NCBI RefSeq assembly: GCF_009372255.1
Contig: NZ_LXGN01000007.1
Location: forward strand, 211,001-275,000
DNA length: 64,000 nt
From: Acinetobacter guerrae
GTDB taxonomy: Bacteria > Pseudomonadota > Gammaproteobacteria > Pseudomonadales > Moraxellaceae
Direction: 5' to 3'
Under the pieces are notes generated by a model. It was given only the letters and a program-made list of their open reading frames with translations, was not told the origin of the DNA and searched no databases. How positions within the stretch are numbered: position 1 is the stretch's first letter; every line of letters starts with the position of its first letter. Below are positions 1-8,889 of this stretch, piece by piece. The translations under genes and the position numbers were made by a program.

Positions 1-42
1 CTCAATACTATTCGTGGTGTGATGGGGCGAAATCCTTCATAA
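1..42 (+). CDS. possible 3' end of a gene cut by the window edge
   Basis: Frame 1 is open from the first base and stops with TAA at 40-42, giving 13 residues that end in GRNPS. It would run towards ispA, and a strong hairpin lies just behind it at 65-91, as expected between two convergent genes. Nothing in 13 residues identifies a product, and a chance open frame of this length is quite possible. Confidence 0.25.
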   Translation, partial: LNTIRGVMGRNPS

Positions 43-64
43 GCCAATCATCCATCATTCACAC

Positions 65-91
65 AATTCCTTTCCTTCAAGGAAAGGAATT
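65..91. terminator. perfect 11-bp hairpin between convergent genes
   Basis: Bases 65-75 and 81-91 are exact inverse complements around a 5-base loop (TTCAA). The hairpin sits 19 bases past the ispA stop codon. Neither strand has a long T run after it, so it is an imperfect intrinsic terminator. It could serve ispA from the right and an unseen gene from the left. Confidence 0.5.
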
Positions 92-109
92 GCTGCTCTG
101 AACAAAAAA

Positions 110-1018
110 TCAGTTTTTTCTAGATAATACAAACTGCGCGATTTCTAGCAAGTCTTTGGCAGATTCACCAAAATAATCTAGTGCAGAAAGCGCTTGCTGC
201 TGTAAAGATTGGGCATAGTGTTGTGCCTCATCTAAACCCATCAATGCAGGATAAGTCGATTTTTCAACCTGTTCATCTTTACCTGCGGTTTTGCCTAATG
301 TTTCTGTGGTGGAAATAATATCCAGTACATCATCATGCACCTGAAAGGCTAAACCAATATGTTGTCCAAATTGGCGCAATTGAGGAATGGCTTGATCAGT
401 TCCAGAAAATGCCGTAACAGCCCCCATCATAATCGCAGCCTGAATCAAAGCTCCAGTTTTATTACGATGAATGGTTTCTAGTTGATCTTGATTGATCGCT
501 TGTCCTTCTGCCTGCAAATCCATGACTTGGCCACTGACCATTTTAGAACTTGCAGTTGCTAAAATTTGGACTTGTTTCAACACAATTGCGGTATCAACGC
601 TACTTTGCTGATCAAATAAACGACTGGTCAAAACCTCAAACGCCATCGACTGTAAAATATCTCCTGCAAGTAAAGCCGTATCTTCGCCAAAAGCCACATG
701 ACAGGTCGGTTGCCCCCTGCGTAACAAATCATTGTCCATACATGGAAGGTCGTCATGTACCAATGAATAGCAATGAATAAATTCAACTGCAACTGCTGCC
801 CGACGTGCCGCAGCAAAATTTGAATGCTGATTGAGCGATGCTGCTGCATAGCACAGCGCTGGACGTACACGTTTTCCACCCAACATCACAGCATGATAAA
901 CCGCAGATTTTAAAGGTTCAGCCAAAGAGAATGCATCTAAGGCCATTTTTAAATCTTGCTGAATACGCTCTTGTGCCGCAAATAATGCATTGGCATTTAC
1001 TTGTGAAATCGATGTCAC
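110..1018 (-). CDS. ispA: farnesyl diphosphate synthase (geranyltranstransferase)
   Basis: Cytosolic short-chain trans-prenyl transferase that adds two isopentenyl units to dimethylallyl diphosphate to make farnesyl diphosphate, the precursor of undecaprenyl phosphate and quinone side chains. The first aspartate-rich motif (DDLPCMD, residues 89-95) and the second (DDVLD, about 229-233) are both intact, as is the GGKRVRP substrate-binding segment. I start at a GTG (1016-1018) because GAGG lies 5 bases upstream and the result, 302 residues, is close to the usual family length of about 300. An ATG at 1087 would add 23 residues with no ribosome-binding site and no resemblance to the family. The reading frame is isolated and transcribed towards the left edge. 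Confidence 0.93.
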   Translation of the reverse strand: MTSISQVNANALFAAQERIQQDLKMALDAFSLAEPLKSAVYHAVMLGGKRVRPALCYAAASLNQHSNFAAARRAAVAVEFIHCYSLVHDDLPCMDNDLLRRGQPTCHVAFGEDTALLAGDILQSMAFEVLTSRLFDQQSSVDTAIVLKQVQILATASSKMVSGQVMDLQAEGQAINQDQLETIHRNKTGALIQAAIMMGAVTAFSGTDQAIPQLRQFGQHIGLAFQVHDDVLDIISTTETLGKTAGKDEQVEKSTYPALMGLDEAQHYAQSLQQQALSALDYFGESAKDLLEIAQFVLSRKN

Positions 1019-1190
1019 GACAGCCTCGGATGAAACAAAAAATGAAAGATCTTTACACTCTTGGGTACGATCTGGCGGATTGCCCATAAAGATAACATAT
1101 TCAATTCAGCCACATGCTGTTTTCATCAGCTAAAACAAATCTGACACTCTGTTTTGATTAAAAAATGAGGGCGAGGAACTAAGCTTTAGA

Positions 1191-2162
1191 TCACTCCAAT
1201 GAAATACTTTTATTTTTTTCGCGGACTTTGACATTCTTAATTGCAAAACACAAACGTGATTCAATTTCAGAAAATGAAGTTAGTTCATGAAGAGAAGGCT
1301 TATAGATTGCAACTGTTGCCGTCAATCTATCTTGAAGACCATTTTCAAACAGATACGCAGCTTCATAAATTGCGATTCGAAGGCGTTCCGCCAAAGTATA
1401 AGCTGTCAGTTCGGATGCATTGGGCATAATGACAACGAATTGCGCAGAATTCAGTCGATAAAGCATACTTTCTTTAGGATTCAAATAACTCTCTAAAAGC
1501 TCGGCAATTTCTTTTAGAGCGACATCTCCCTGACTATAACTATAAGTTTGATTAAATTTTTTGAAATCGTCTAAATCAATCATCAAGGCATAAAAGGGAA
1601 TATGCTTATGTTCTGACTGAGTTTCGCTCAACCATTGTTCCAGAGCCAAACGATTTGCAGCACCTGTGACAGGATCGACATATAAATATTCCTGTAAGCG
1701 CAGATTATTCAGCTCCAGTACACGTTCACGGCGTTTTAACTTGGTTACTTCTGCCCAGACAATCATAATTGCAATAATCTGTTCAGCATCATCCTTTAAA
1801 GCGCGCCAGTAGGTATTATAAAAATGCCCTTTTACATAAAGTTCTTTCTCATAATGCCCTTCCTTATGCTCAAATTGATCGAGTACAGTCACGATTTCAT
1901 CTTCAATATTTTCAAGAAAACTACTTATTGATTTACCTTGCATATATAAGGCATCGCTTGCATATATATCTGCAAACAACTGATTTACTTTCAAAAAAAT
2001 ACCATCGCTACTTAAAATAAATGCAGGAATGGGTAATTTATCCAATAAAGACAATGTCGGTACTGAACTTTGAATGGTTTCCTTGGAAATTAAAGGTGTC
2101 AGCGTACGTAATTGTAGCTGCCCTAAAATAAATACCGTTTCTAAATCATTATCATTAAGCAT
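1191..2162 (-). CDS. PAS-GGDEF protein with a destroyed GGDEF signature
   Basis: The 323-residue protein has a PAS-like sensor region (about 40-140) followed by a diguanylate cyclase fold (about 155-310). Family landmarks are present: DPVTGAANR at 163-171 (normally DxLTGxxNR) and IDLDDFKKFN at 195-204, which carries the metal-binding aspartate. The catalytic signature GGDEF is replaced by NSAQF at 238-242, so the two glycines and the acidic residues needed for GTP binding and catalysis are gone. I infer that it does not make cyclic di-GMP and may act as a sensor or protein-binding partner instead. No membrane segment is visible. It is a single gene with no operon partner. Confidence 0.85.
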   Translation of the reverse strand: MLNDNDLETVFILGQLQLRTLTPLISKETIQSSVPTLSLLDKLPIPAFILSSDGIFLKVNQLFADIYASDALYMQGKSISSFLENIEDEIVTVLDQFEHKEGHYEKELYVKGHFYNTYWRALKDDAEQIIAIMIVWAEVTKLKRRERVLELNNLRLQEYLYVDPVTGAANRLALEQWLSETQSEHKHIPFYALMIDLDDFKKFNQTYSYSQGDVALKEIAELLESYLNPKESMLYRLNSAQFVVIMPNASELTAYTLAERLRIAIYEAAYLFENGLQDRLTATVAIYKPSLHELTSFSEIESRLCFAIKNVKVREKNKSISLE

Positions 2163-2372
2163 ATTCAGTTATATTTTTCCCACCAGAAGAACATTGTACT
2201 CAAAAGTTATTCAAAATATGTATTAAAATTAACTTAATTAATTATTTTAATGACTTAATTCTCATAAAGGCACTAAAGATTATCTCAAAACTAGATAGAT
2301 ACTATTCCACTAGTCCTAAAATATCGCTCCAATATTATAAAATTTATACACTATTATTTTAATATTATTTAA

Positions 2373-2410
2373 TAAAGCCCTATATTCTTTGTTTGAACTA
2401 TAGGACTTTA
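2373..2410 (-). terminator. hairpin downstream of prpF
   Basis: The 12-base arms 2373-2384 and 2399-2410 pair with one mismatch around a 14-base loop, about 55 bases past the prpF stop. The rest of the 301-base gap (2163-2463) is very A+T-rich and shows no reading frame or RNA gene that I can support. Confidence 0.5.
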
Positions 2411-2463
2411 TATTTTTGATTGATTTAAGTTTACATCAACCTCTATTTTTCAAATATTTTTAT

Positions 2464-3651
2464 TTAAAAACAATCTTCTGGAACTCGCACCCAGCCTTCC
2501 ATTAATACTCGGGCACTGCGACTCATGATGGCTTTTTTCACCACCCATTTTTCTCCATTTCGCTCGGCTTGTGCGCCCACCCGTAAACTTCCTGATGGAT
2601 GACCAAATCGTACTGCTTCTCGTGCGCCCCCACCTGCTGCAAGATTGACTAAGGTTCCAGGAATTGCGGCGGCAGTTCCAATAGCTACTGCTGCTGTTCC
2701 CATCATGGCATGATGTAATTTACCCATAGATAATGCACGTACCAGTAAATCAACATGCTGTGCTTCAACCATTTTCCCACTAGATGATTGATAAGAGTTT
2801 GCTGGTGCAACAAATGCAATTTTTGGCGTATGTTGACGTGCTGCCGCTTCAGAAATATCTGAAATTAAGCCCATTTGTACAGCACCATAAGCCCGAATTT
2901 TTTCAAATCGTGCAAGTGCTTGGGTATCACTATTAATTGCTTCCTGTAACTCTGTGCCTGTATAGCCGAGATCAGCGGCATTTAAGAAAATCGTGGGAAT
3001 ACCTGCATTAATAAAAGTCGCTTTGAAGCTTCCAATCTCTGGAACTTCAAGGGTATCCACCACATTTCCTGTAGGAAACATATCGCCGCCCTCTTCACCG
3101 TCATCGGCAGGATCAAGGAATTCAATCTGAACTTCTGCCGCAGGAAAAGTCACACCATCCAGTTCAAAATCGCCTGTTTCTTGAACCTGACCCTGGGTGA
3201 TAGGTACATGGGCAATAATGGTTTTTTCAATATTTTTTTGCCAAATTCTAACGGTACATACACCGTTATCAGGGATACGGCTCGCATCCACTAAGCCATT
3301 ACTAATTGCAAAAGAACCCACCGCAGCAGTTAAGTTGCCACAATTTCCACTCCAGTCAACAAAAGGCTGATCAATCGATACTTGTCCAAATAAGTAATCG
3401 ACATCATGCTCTGGTTGGGTACTCTTTGCCAGAATCACCGTTTTACTGGTACTTGATGTTGCACCACCCATTCCATCAATTTGTTTACCATACGGATCTG
3501 GACTACCAATAACCCGAAGTAATAGCTGATCTCTTGCTTGCCCTGCAATTTTCGCGGATTCAGGTAAATCATCCAGTTTAAAGAAAACTCCTTTACTGGT
3601 TCCACCACGCATATAAGTAGCTGGAATTTTAACTTGTGGTCGAGAACTCAT
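2464..3651 (-). CDS. prpF: 2-methylaconitate cis-trans isomerase PrpF
   Basis: PrpF isomerises the 2-methylaconitate made by AcnD so that aconitase can complete the methylcitrate cycle for propionate breakdown. The 395-residue protein follows the characterised Shewanella PrpF almost residue for residue in the segments I can recall, with an offset of three: the base-like Lys is K70 (in TSSTSKT) and the Cys is C104 (in WSGNCGNL), matching K73 and C107. AAGGA lies just before the ATG. PrpF is normally encoded next to prpB, prpC and acnD, but none of these lies in the neighbouring sequence. Related tautomerases of aromatic acid pathways (4-oxalomesaconate) share the fold, but the similarity here favours PrpF. 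Confidence 0.94.
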   Translation of the reverse strand: MSSRPQVKIPATYMRGGTSKGVFFKLDDLPESAKIAGQARDQLLLRVIGSPDPYGKQIDGMGGATSSTSKTVILAKSTQPEHDVDYLFGQVSIDQPFVDWSGNCGNLTAAVGSFAISNGLVDASRIPDNGVCTVRIWQKNIEKTIIAHVPITQGQVQETGDFELDGVTFPAAEVQIEFLDPADDGEEGGDMFPTGNVVDTLEVPEIGSFKATFINAGIPTIFLNAADLGYTGTELQEAINSDTQALARFEKIRAYGAVQMGLISDISEAAARQHTPKIAFVAPANSYQSSSGKMVEAQHVDLLVRALSMGKLHHAMMGTAAVAIGTAAAIPGTLVNLAAGGGAREAVRFGHPSGSLRVGAQAERNGEKWVVKKAIMSRSARVLMEGWVRVPEDCF

Positions 3652-3746
3652 GATCCTTCATCCTTTTCATTTATATTTGTGCATCACCCAAATAAGGCAT
3701 ATCTAATTTTATACATCATATAAGCAAAAAAATCAGATGTATAAAT

Positions 3747-4659
3747 GGCTATTTGCATTACTTGGTTGAATTTAACTTGTTAAGTGCTAAGTTTCTAATA
3801 TCTTCGCTTTCATCATTTAAGAAGTATTCAGCCATTTCAGGTAGTTCAACCAACACTTTTTTGCGAATTTTAGGGTCTAGGTCAGTTTTTAGTTTTGATG
3901 CAAAAGATTTGTCTATATGAAAACACAACGATTTAATATCAGCCGATTCATCGTTTATAAAGAGTTCAGCTAGATTTTTATGCTGATACAGCGCATTCCA
4001 TCTAACCTTTAAACTTTTGTCATTCACATACTGTCTAGCACACACCTCCCATTTTGCACACCACTCTCGTACAAAGTCAGAAGAATCATTCATCAATTTC
4101 AAACCATATTCTTCACTTTTCACAGCAACTACAGCACGAACATAGTGATGTGTATCGTTTAAAAGTACATCTGAAATCTTTGTTGAAGCATATACACAGG
4201 AAGCCCGAACATCAGGACTTTTATCATTCATTAACTCATGTGCAATTAACTTGTTATTTTTAGCTGCTCTCATTCGCACATCATCACATTGACTATGCGC
4301 CATAACAACCAAACTACTAGCCCACTTCGCACAACCGACATCAAAAAATTCCCAAAAATCTTCATTATTTTTTAATTCTTCAATGAATTTTTGGTGTGAG
4401 TTTGTAATTGTTGAAAATTTTTTAGATATTTCTTCATCATTACAGATGCCTTCAAATAGCCCTTGATGGTATTCCATAAAGTCATCATAACTAAGGTCTT
4501 GGCAAATCATATCAATATAAAATGGCACATCTGCAAGTTTCATTTTAAAAGGCTTGTGGAGTATATTACCTACATAATATCTACAATTATGGCATGAAAA
4601 AATAAGCATATAAGTAAAAAATCAAATTAACAACTCTCAACCTTGAATTGCAAATAGCC
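3747..4659. repeat. 11-bp inverted repeat flanking the repeat-protein gene
   Basis: GGCTATTTGCA at 3747-3757, directly against the stop codon, is the exact inverse of TGCAAATAGCC at 4649-4659, about 40 bases upstream of the start. Weaker similarity continues outwards (ATGTATAAAT against GTATAAATAT). The pair brackets exactly one gene. It may mark a mobile cassette or only be a chance match in A+T-rich DNA. Confidence 0.4.
3758..4609 (-). CDS. HEAT/LRV-like repeat protein of unknown function
   Basis: The 283-residue product is built from a degenerate unit of about 20-35 residues with the core ND(K/E)S-x-D-(V/I)-R. Copies are visible as MNDKSPDVR, LNDTHHYVR, MNDSSDFVR, VNDKSLKVR, INDESADIK and LNDESEDIR. 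This is the pattern of helical solenoid repeats (HEAT or leucine-rich-variant type), which usually bind proteins. The first 30 residues contain a CxxC (CHNC) and may not be translated: no start here has a good ribosome-binding site, and a second ATG (4541-4543) precedes the sequence MKLADVPF. There is no signal peptide. The gene sits between prpF and the permease, bracketed by short inverted repeats, which suggests a late insertion. Confidence 0.7.
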   Translation of the reverse strand: MLIFSCHNCRYYVGNILHKPFKMKLADVPFYIDMICQDLSYDDFMEYHQGLFEGICNDEEISKKFSTITNSHQKFIEELKNNEDFWEFFDVGCAKWASSLVVMAHSQCDDVRMRAAKNNKLIAHELMNDKSPDVRASCVYASTKISDVLLNDTHHYVRAVVAVKSEEYGLKLMNDSSDFVREWCAKWEVCARQYVNDKSLKVRWNALYQHKNLAELFINDESADIKSLCFHIDKSFASKLKTDLDPKIRKKVLVELPEMAEYFLNDESEDIRNLALNKLNSTK

Positions 4660-4891
4660 GTATAAATATGTAGATGTAACGCTAGAAGATTTATTTTCTA
4701 ACACTGCTGCCCTTTTTCTCAATGGCCTAAATCATTGCTAAATGATTTAAAATGTCCATGAATCGATCGAAATCATGACAAATTCGACTATTAAGTTCAA
4801 CTAAAGTCGATCGCTTTTTTTATAGTCAGGCTAGGCTAAAACCACTCGATCTATTAGAATAGCCAACTTATTCACGGTCGAGCGAAGTCCT

Positions 4892-6256
4892 TTGAACAAC
4901 GATTCTTCAAAACTTCAGCGGGGGTTAAAAAACCGTCATATCCAGTTGATTGCCATGGGAGGCGCAATTGGTACAGGTTTATTTCTTGGTTCCGCACAAG
5001 TTATTCAATCTGCTGGTCCCTCTATTATTTTAGGTTATGCCATTGGTGGCTTAATTGCTTTTCTAATCATGCGCCAGCTTGGTGAAATGATCGTAGAAGA
5101 GCCTGTTGCTGGTTCATTTAGCCATTTTGCCAATAAATATTGGGGGAAGTTTCCTGGCTTTTTAGCAGGCTGGAACTACTGGATTTTGTATGTTTTAGTG
5201 GCCATGACTGAACTTACAGCAGTCGCCAAATATATTAACTATTGGTGGCCTCATATTCCGTCATGGATTTCTGTGCTGTTTTTCTTTGTAGTCATTACTG
5301 CAATTAACTTAACCAATGTTAAGTTTTATGGTGAATCTGAATTTTGGCTTGCGATTATCAAAGTGGTTGCGGTCATTTCCATGATCATTTTTGGTCTTTA
5401 TCTGCTTTTTACTGCGGGAGCAGATTCAACTGCGTCATTTAGTAATCTATGGACACATGGTGGATTTTTTCCAAATGGGTTTGATGGATTATTTTATATG
5501 CTAGCCTTTTTGATGTTTGCCTTTGGTGGGATTGAACTGATCGGTATGGCTGCGGCAGAAGCTGATAATCCAAAGAAAACTATTCCAAAAGCGATCAATC
5601 AGGTGGTGATTCGTATCCTGATTTTCTATGTAGGTTCATTGACTATTCTGCTTTCTTTAGTGCCGTGGAATCAATTGGATTTAGGTGGTCTAGATAAAAG
5701 TCCCTTTGTCATGATCTTTAGTCAATTAGGGATTGGCTGGGCAGCTCACTTATTGAATTTTATTATTTTGACTGCCGCATTATCTGTTTATAACAGTGGT
5801 ATGTATGCCAATAGCCGTATGCTTTATGGTCTAGCTCAACAGGGCAACGCACCAGCCGTATTTAAAAAAGTCAATAAAGAAGGGGTTCCAATTCCTGCCG
5901 TTTTGTTGTCTGCGGTATTGATTTTCGGTTGTGTATTACTGAACTATTTTGTTCCTGAAGATGCGCTTGGGCACTTAATGTATGTTGTAGTGGGTGCATT
6001 GGTTCTAAATTGGGCCATGATCAGTCTAACCCATTTAAAATTCAGATCGGCAATGAAAGCTTTGCATCACAAGGTATCATTCCCTGCGCTTTGGTCGCCA
6101 GTAAGTAACTACATCGTTCTACTGTTTATTGCGGTTGTTCTTTATATTATGTGGACGCAAGGGTTTAAGGAATCTGTCATCATGATTCCTGTCTGGATTG
6201 TGGTCATGTATTTACTATACAAGTTGCTAAATTCGAAGACTTCTACGTCTGAATAA
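4892..6256 (+). CDS. aromatic amino acid permease (AroP/PheP type)
   Basis: An inner-membrane proton-driven amino acid importer of the APC superfamily, AAT family. The sequence closely follows E. coli PheP/AroP: NRHIQLIAMGGAIGTGLFLG at the first membrane segment, then MRQLGEMIVEEPVAGSF, GWNYW, GGIELIGMAAAEA and SVYNSGMYANSRMLYGLA. Twelve hydrophobic segments can be placed in the 454 residues. The start is TTG, with GAGCGAAG a few bases upstream, and the next in-frame ATG would remove the first membrane segment. A clean terminator follows at 6263-6294. The exact substrate among Phe, Tyr and Trp cannot be read from sequence. Confidence 0.88.
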   Translation: MNNDSSKLQRGLKNRHIQLIAMGGAIGTGLFLGSAQVIQSAGPSIILGYAIGGLIAFLIMRQLGEMIVEEPVAGSFSHFANKYWGKFPGFLAGWNYWILYVLVAMTELTAVAKYINYWWPHIPSWISVLFFFVVITAINLTNVKFYGESEFWLAIIKVVAVISMIIFGLYLLFTAGADSTASFSNLWTHGGFFPNGFDGLFYMLAFLMFAFGGIELIGMAAAEADNPKKTIPKAINQVVIRILIFYVGSLTILLSLVPWNQLDLGGLDKSPFVMIFSQLGIGWAAHLLNFIILTAALSVYNSGMYANSRMLYGLAQQGNAPAVFKKVNKEGVPIPAVLLSAVLIFGCVLLNYFVPEDALGHLMYVVVGALVLNWAMISLTHLKFRSAMKALHHKVSFPALWSPVSNYIVLLFIAVVLYIMWTQGFKESVIMIPVWIVVMYLLYKLLNSKTSTSE

Positions 6257-6262
6257 AAAATT

Positions 6263-6294
6263 AAAAAAGTTATTGCTTAGGCAATAACTTTTTT
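6263..6294 (+). terminator. intrinsic terminator of the permease gene
   Basis: Arms 6265-6276 and 6281-6292 (AAAAGTTATTGC and its inverse) enclose a TTAG loop and end in a T run. It separates the permease from the tRNA gene 20 bases further on. Confidence 0.85.
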
Positions 6295-6314
6295 GTTTAT
6301 AATCATAAAATTAT

Positions 6315-6390
6315 GCGCTTGTAGCTTAACTGGATAGAGCAGTTGCCTCCTAAGTGACCGACGTGGGTTCGAGTCCCGCCGAGCGCACCA
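6315..6390 (+). tRNA. tRNA-Arg (anticodon CCT)
   Basis: A 76-base cloverleaf with CCA encoded. The acceptor arms GCGCTTG and CGAGCGC pair, the D-arm has the AGC...GC form, the anticodon loop is CTCCTAA with anticodon CCT (reads AGG), and the T-arm carries GGGTTCGAGTCCC. Its 3' end is the integration site of the element that begins here: the last 19 bases are repeated at 27852-27871, so the tRNA stays intact on the left side. Confidence 0.96.
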
Positions 6391-6391
6391 C
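6372..6391 (+). other. left attachment site (attL core)
   Basis: The 20 bases agtcccgccgagcgcaccac occur here across the tRNA-Arg 3' end and again at 27852-27871. The bases on either side differ, so 20 bp is the full identity. Confidence 0.92.
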
Positions 6392-6481
6392 CCCCATAGC
6401 AAAATATAAAATAATTTAGTTAAAAATAGTTTATATTCATATAGATAAAATAAAAACATAACAAAATATAAGTAAATGTAT

Positions 6482-6549
6482 AAGGATATAGTTGCAAAAT
6501 ACAAGGATATGATTGAGGATATATAAAGTTCTACTAAATATGTATCCTT
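6482..6549. repeat. putative integrase arm-binding repeats, left
   Basis: AAGGATA occurs at 6482-6488 and 6503-6509, GAGGATA at 6515-6521, and the inverse TATCCTT at 6543-6549, between attL and the integrase start. The same word recurs beside attR (27774-27780, with a variant at 27786-27792). Short direct repeats inside both att sites are typical of the arm sites bound by the N-terminal domain of tyrosine integrases. The assignment is by pattern only. Confidence 0.5.
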
Positions 6550-6557
6550 ATTCAATC

Positions 6558-7883
6558 ATGGCCAAAAAGACAATTCCGCTATCTGACTCCAAATGTACTG
6601 GGGCAAAACCACAGGAAAAAGACTACTCTTTGTATGATGGTAATGGGCTAATACTATTCATTCGAAAGAGTGGTTCGAAGGTATGGCGATTTAAATATAA
6701 GAGAGCTAATGGCAAAGATGGCTTAATGACTTTAGGTAACTTCCCAGCTTTAAGCTTAAAAGCTGCCCGGACTAAGCGCCGTGAATTAGAAGAACTAATT
6801 GCTAATGGTATAGATCCAATTGAATACGGTGAAATACAAAAAGCTAAACTAGAGAATAAATATAATTTTGAATCTATAGCTCGAGAGTGGCACACCGCAT
6901 ATAAAAATACTGGGCGCTGGGGTCCTGAAACAGCAGAAAGGGCTCTTAAGAATATGGAGGATTATGTTTTCCCCAAACTAGGGGAAAAACCCATTGATGC
7001 AATCAAGTCAAAAGAACTCGTTCAAGTAATTAAAACTATTGAAGACTTAGGTTATACAGAAGTTGTAAAAAAGACACGCCAGCGGCTAACAAGTATTTTT
7101 GCATTTGCAATATCTAAAGGGTTTATTGAAACGAACCCAGCTTACAGTTTACAAGATATATTCGTTCTTACAAAGAAAACAAAGCATCATCCTCAGTTAC
7201 CGTTAGAAAAACTGCCAGAGTTACAATCTAAGCTATTGGTCGATACTGGTTATCCTTTAACACGTTTATGTGTGGAGTTTGCATTACATACTTTTGCTCG
7301 TTCAAGTGAAATCAGATTTGCTAGATGGAAAGAATTTGATTTTGAGAATGCTATATGGACCATTCCCCCAACTAGAGATTTTGTAGAAGGTTACAAGTAT
7401 TCTCACCGTGGGGCGAAAATGAAGACTTCACATTTAATTCCACTCTCGAAACAGGCACTGGCAATAATAAAAGAGATTTATAGATACAGCGGCCATACTC
7501 AAAATGTATTTCCTAAAAATGGCGACCCTCACGGATTTATGAGTGAATCAACCATTAATAAAGCTTTACGCCGTCTTGGATATGACACAAACACTGAAGT
7601 GTGCGGTCACGGATTTAGAGGAATGGCCTGTGCTGCATTGATTCAGAGTAAATTATTTCAAAAAGATGCTGTTGAAAAACAAATGAGTCACCAAGAGCGT
7701 AATAATGTACGGCTTGCATATATCCATAAAGCAGAGTTCTTAGAAGAAAGAAGAACTATGCTCAACTGGTGGAGTGATTATTTAGATGCGACTAAAGAGA
7801 CAAGTATTAGCCCATATGATTATACAGCCAAGATTTTAGGCGATGAAATCATACAGTTCCAGTATGCAAAGTTAGCAAAGTAG
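6558..7883 (+). CDS. int: P4-type tyrosine recombinase (integrase)
   Basis: It catalyses site-specific integration and excision at the tRNA-Arg att site. The N-terminal DUF4102-like arm-binding domain (DYSLYDGNGLILFI...W, then TLGNFPALSLKAAR) is followed by a core-binding domain and the catalytic domain. Numbering from the ATG at 6558 (441 residues), the active-site set is complete: R248 (in ARSSEIR), K289 (KMKTSH), H351 and R354 (HGFR), H378 (MSHQ) and the nucleophile Y388 (LAYIH). I choose MAKKTIPLSD as the start because family members begin this way. The upstream in-frame ATG at 6513 lies in the repeat region. The gene points away from attL, next to it, as in most tRNA-targeting islands. 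Confidence 0.95.
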   Translation: MAKKTIPLSDSKCTGAKPQEKDYSLYDGNGLILFIRKSGSKVWRFKYKRANGKDGLMTLGNFPALSLKAARTKRRELEELIANGIDPIEYGEIQKAKLENKYNFESIAREWHTAYKNTGRWGPETAERALKNMEDYVFPKLGEKPIDAIKSKELVQVIKTIEDLGYTEVVKKTRQRLTSIFAFAISKGFIETNPAYSLQDIFVLTKKTKHHPQLPLEKLPELQSKLLVDTGYPLTRLCVEFALHTFARSSEIRFARWKEFDFENAIWTIPPTRDFVEGYKYSHRGAKMKTSHLIPLSKQALAIIKEIYRYSGHTQNVFPKNGDPHGFMSESTINKALRRLGYDTNTEVCGHGFRGMACAALIQSKLFQKDAVEKQMSHQERNNVRLAYIHKAEFLEERRTMLNWWSDYLDATKETSISPYDYTAKILGDEIIQFQYAKLAK

Positions 7884-7964
7884 CTACTTCTAGAGTTATC
7901 GATTGTGTCCAATTAGTAGTTATTAACAATTTTGCAGAATTAGACCAAATTGTAAATTTTAGAG

Positions 7965-8591
7965 TTGGAAATTATGATGAAACATAAAAATAAAGAATCA
8001 AATATTAACGATACAATTCCATTTCCAGAATTTAAAGATCCTATTTCGTGTTTAGGAAAACTACTTTATACACAAAAAGCATTTGAAGAAAAAACTAAAG
8101 AAATTGAAAAATATAACCGACATCAAGCTGGAAGAATTACATTAATAAGATTGATGAAACTTCTAGATTTAATGGATGCTTATGGAATTAAAAAAACAAA
8201 TGGCGATACTATGTGGATGGCTCTAGCCTATAAGCTAGCTGAAAAGCACGAGCCAAGCTTCCAGATTGAAAAAGCACCTCGAGGACGTCCATCAAAGTGG
8301 GATACATTCAGCTTATTTGGAATCTATTGCATAATTGAATTTGTTAAATTTAACAACACTATTACAGATGATAGTCATGCATGTAAGACCGCTATTTCAA
8401 AAATTCTAAAATATACAAAAATCAATATTTCGCAAAAGACTCTCCAAAATAAGTATGCAGAGTCTAAAAGTAAAAGTAATCCGTTTATTTATTTTGTAAA
8501 AAATGCAAAAACTGAGGATCAAAGGAAAGAGCTTATAATGTATGGGATGCATACTTATTTGGATAGTTTGAAAGAAAAATCATCCCAATAA
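7965..8591 (+). CDS. hypothetical protein with an AT-hook-like motif
   Basis: A 208-residue protein rich in Lys and Asn that I do not recognise. APRGRPSKW near residue 105 resembles an AT-hook, which would fit binding to A+T-rich DNA. The N-terminal third is predicted helical and charged, and there is no signal peptide or membrane segment. It lies between the integrase and the AlpA-like gene, where accessory or regulatory genes of P4-like islands are usual. The start may be at MMKHKNK (about 12 bases later); neither ATG has a convincing ribosome-binding site. Confidence 0.6.
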   Translation: MEIMMKHKNKESNINDTIPFPEFKDPISCLGKLLYTQKAFEEKTKEIEKYNRHQAGRITLIRLMKLLDLMDAYGIKKTNGDTMWMALAYKLAEKHEPSFQIEKAPRGRPSKWDTFSLFGIYCIIEFVKFNNTITDDSHACKTAISKILKYTKINISQKTLQNKYAESKSKSNPFIYFVKNAKTEDQRKELIMYGMHTYLDSLKEKSSQ

Positions 8592-8653
8592 ATATCAATC
8601 CCCGTATTTTCGGGATAGCAACGAAAACACACTTCAACCATATTCTTATAAAT

Positions 8654-8887
8654 ATGGTTATAGATATGAATCAGGCGACTCCTCTTCGTATTCAATTTAG
8701 TACAGCATGCCAAATGTTGGATGTCACACGTGAATCACTTCGTCATACGATCCGAAAAGATCCCACGTTTCCAAAGCCAATGAAAATGGGTACCACAAAA
8801 CAAGCTCCTGTTTTCTTTGATTATCAAGAGATTGTTGAGTGGCATAATAGTAAGAAAGAAGCTGCTGCAGCTCAAATGGAGGCATAA
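8654..8887 (+). CDS. AlpA-like helix-turn-helix regulator/excisionase
   Basis: This 77-residue protein has the MerR-like HTH found in AlpA and phage excisionases: FSTACQMLDVTRESLRHTI, then FPKPMKMG and a C-terminal FDYQEIVEWHN strand-helix. AlpA proteins switch on integrase or excision genes in P4-like elements, so a role in excision is likely. A second ATG at 8666 (MNQATPL) is an equally good start. Its stop is 2 bases before the ATG of the KilA-N gene, so the two are probably co-transcribed. Confidence 0.75.
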   Translation: MVIDMNQATPLRIQFSTACQMLDVTRESLRHTIRKDPTFPKPMKMGTTKQAPVFFDYQEIVEWHNSKKEAAAAQMEA

Positions 8888-8889
8888 CC

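Noticed and set aside
6277..6555. A minus-strand frame across the tRNA gene
   Set aside because: It runs through the tRNA and its hydrophobic start lies in A+T-rich DNA; such frames over tRNAs are common artefacts.
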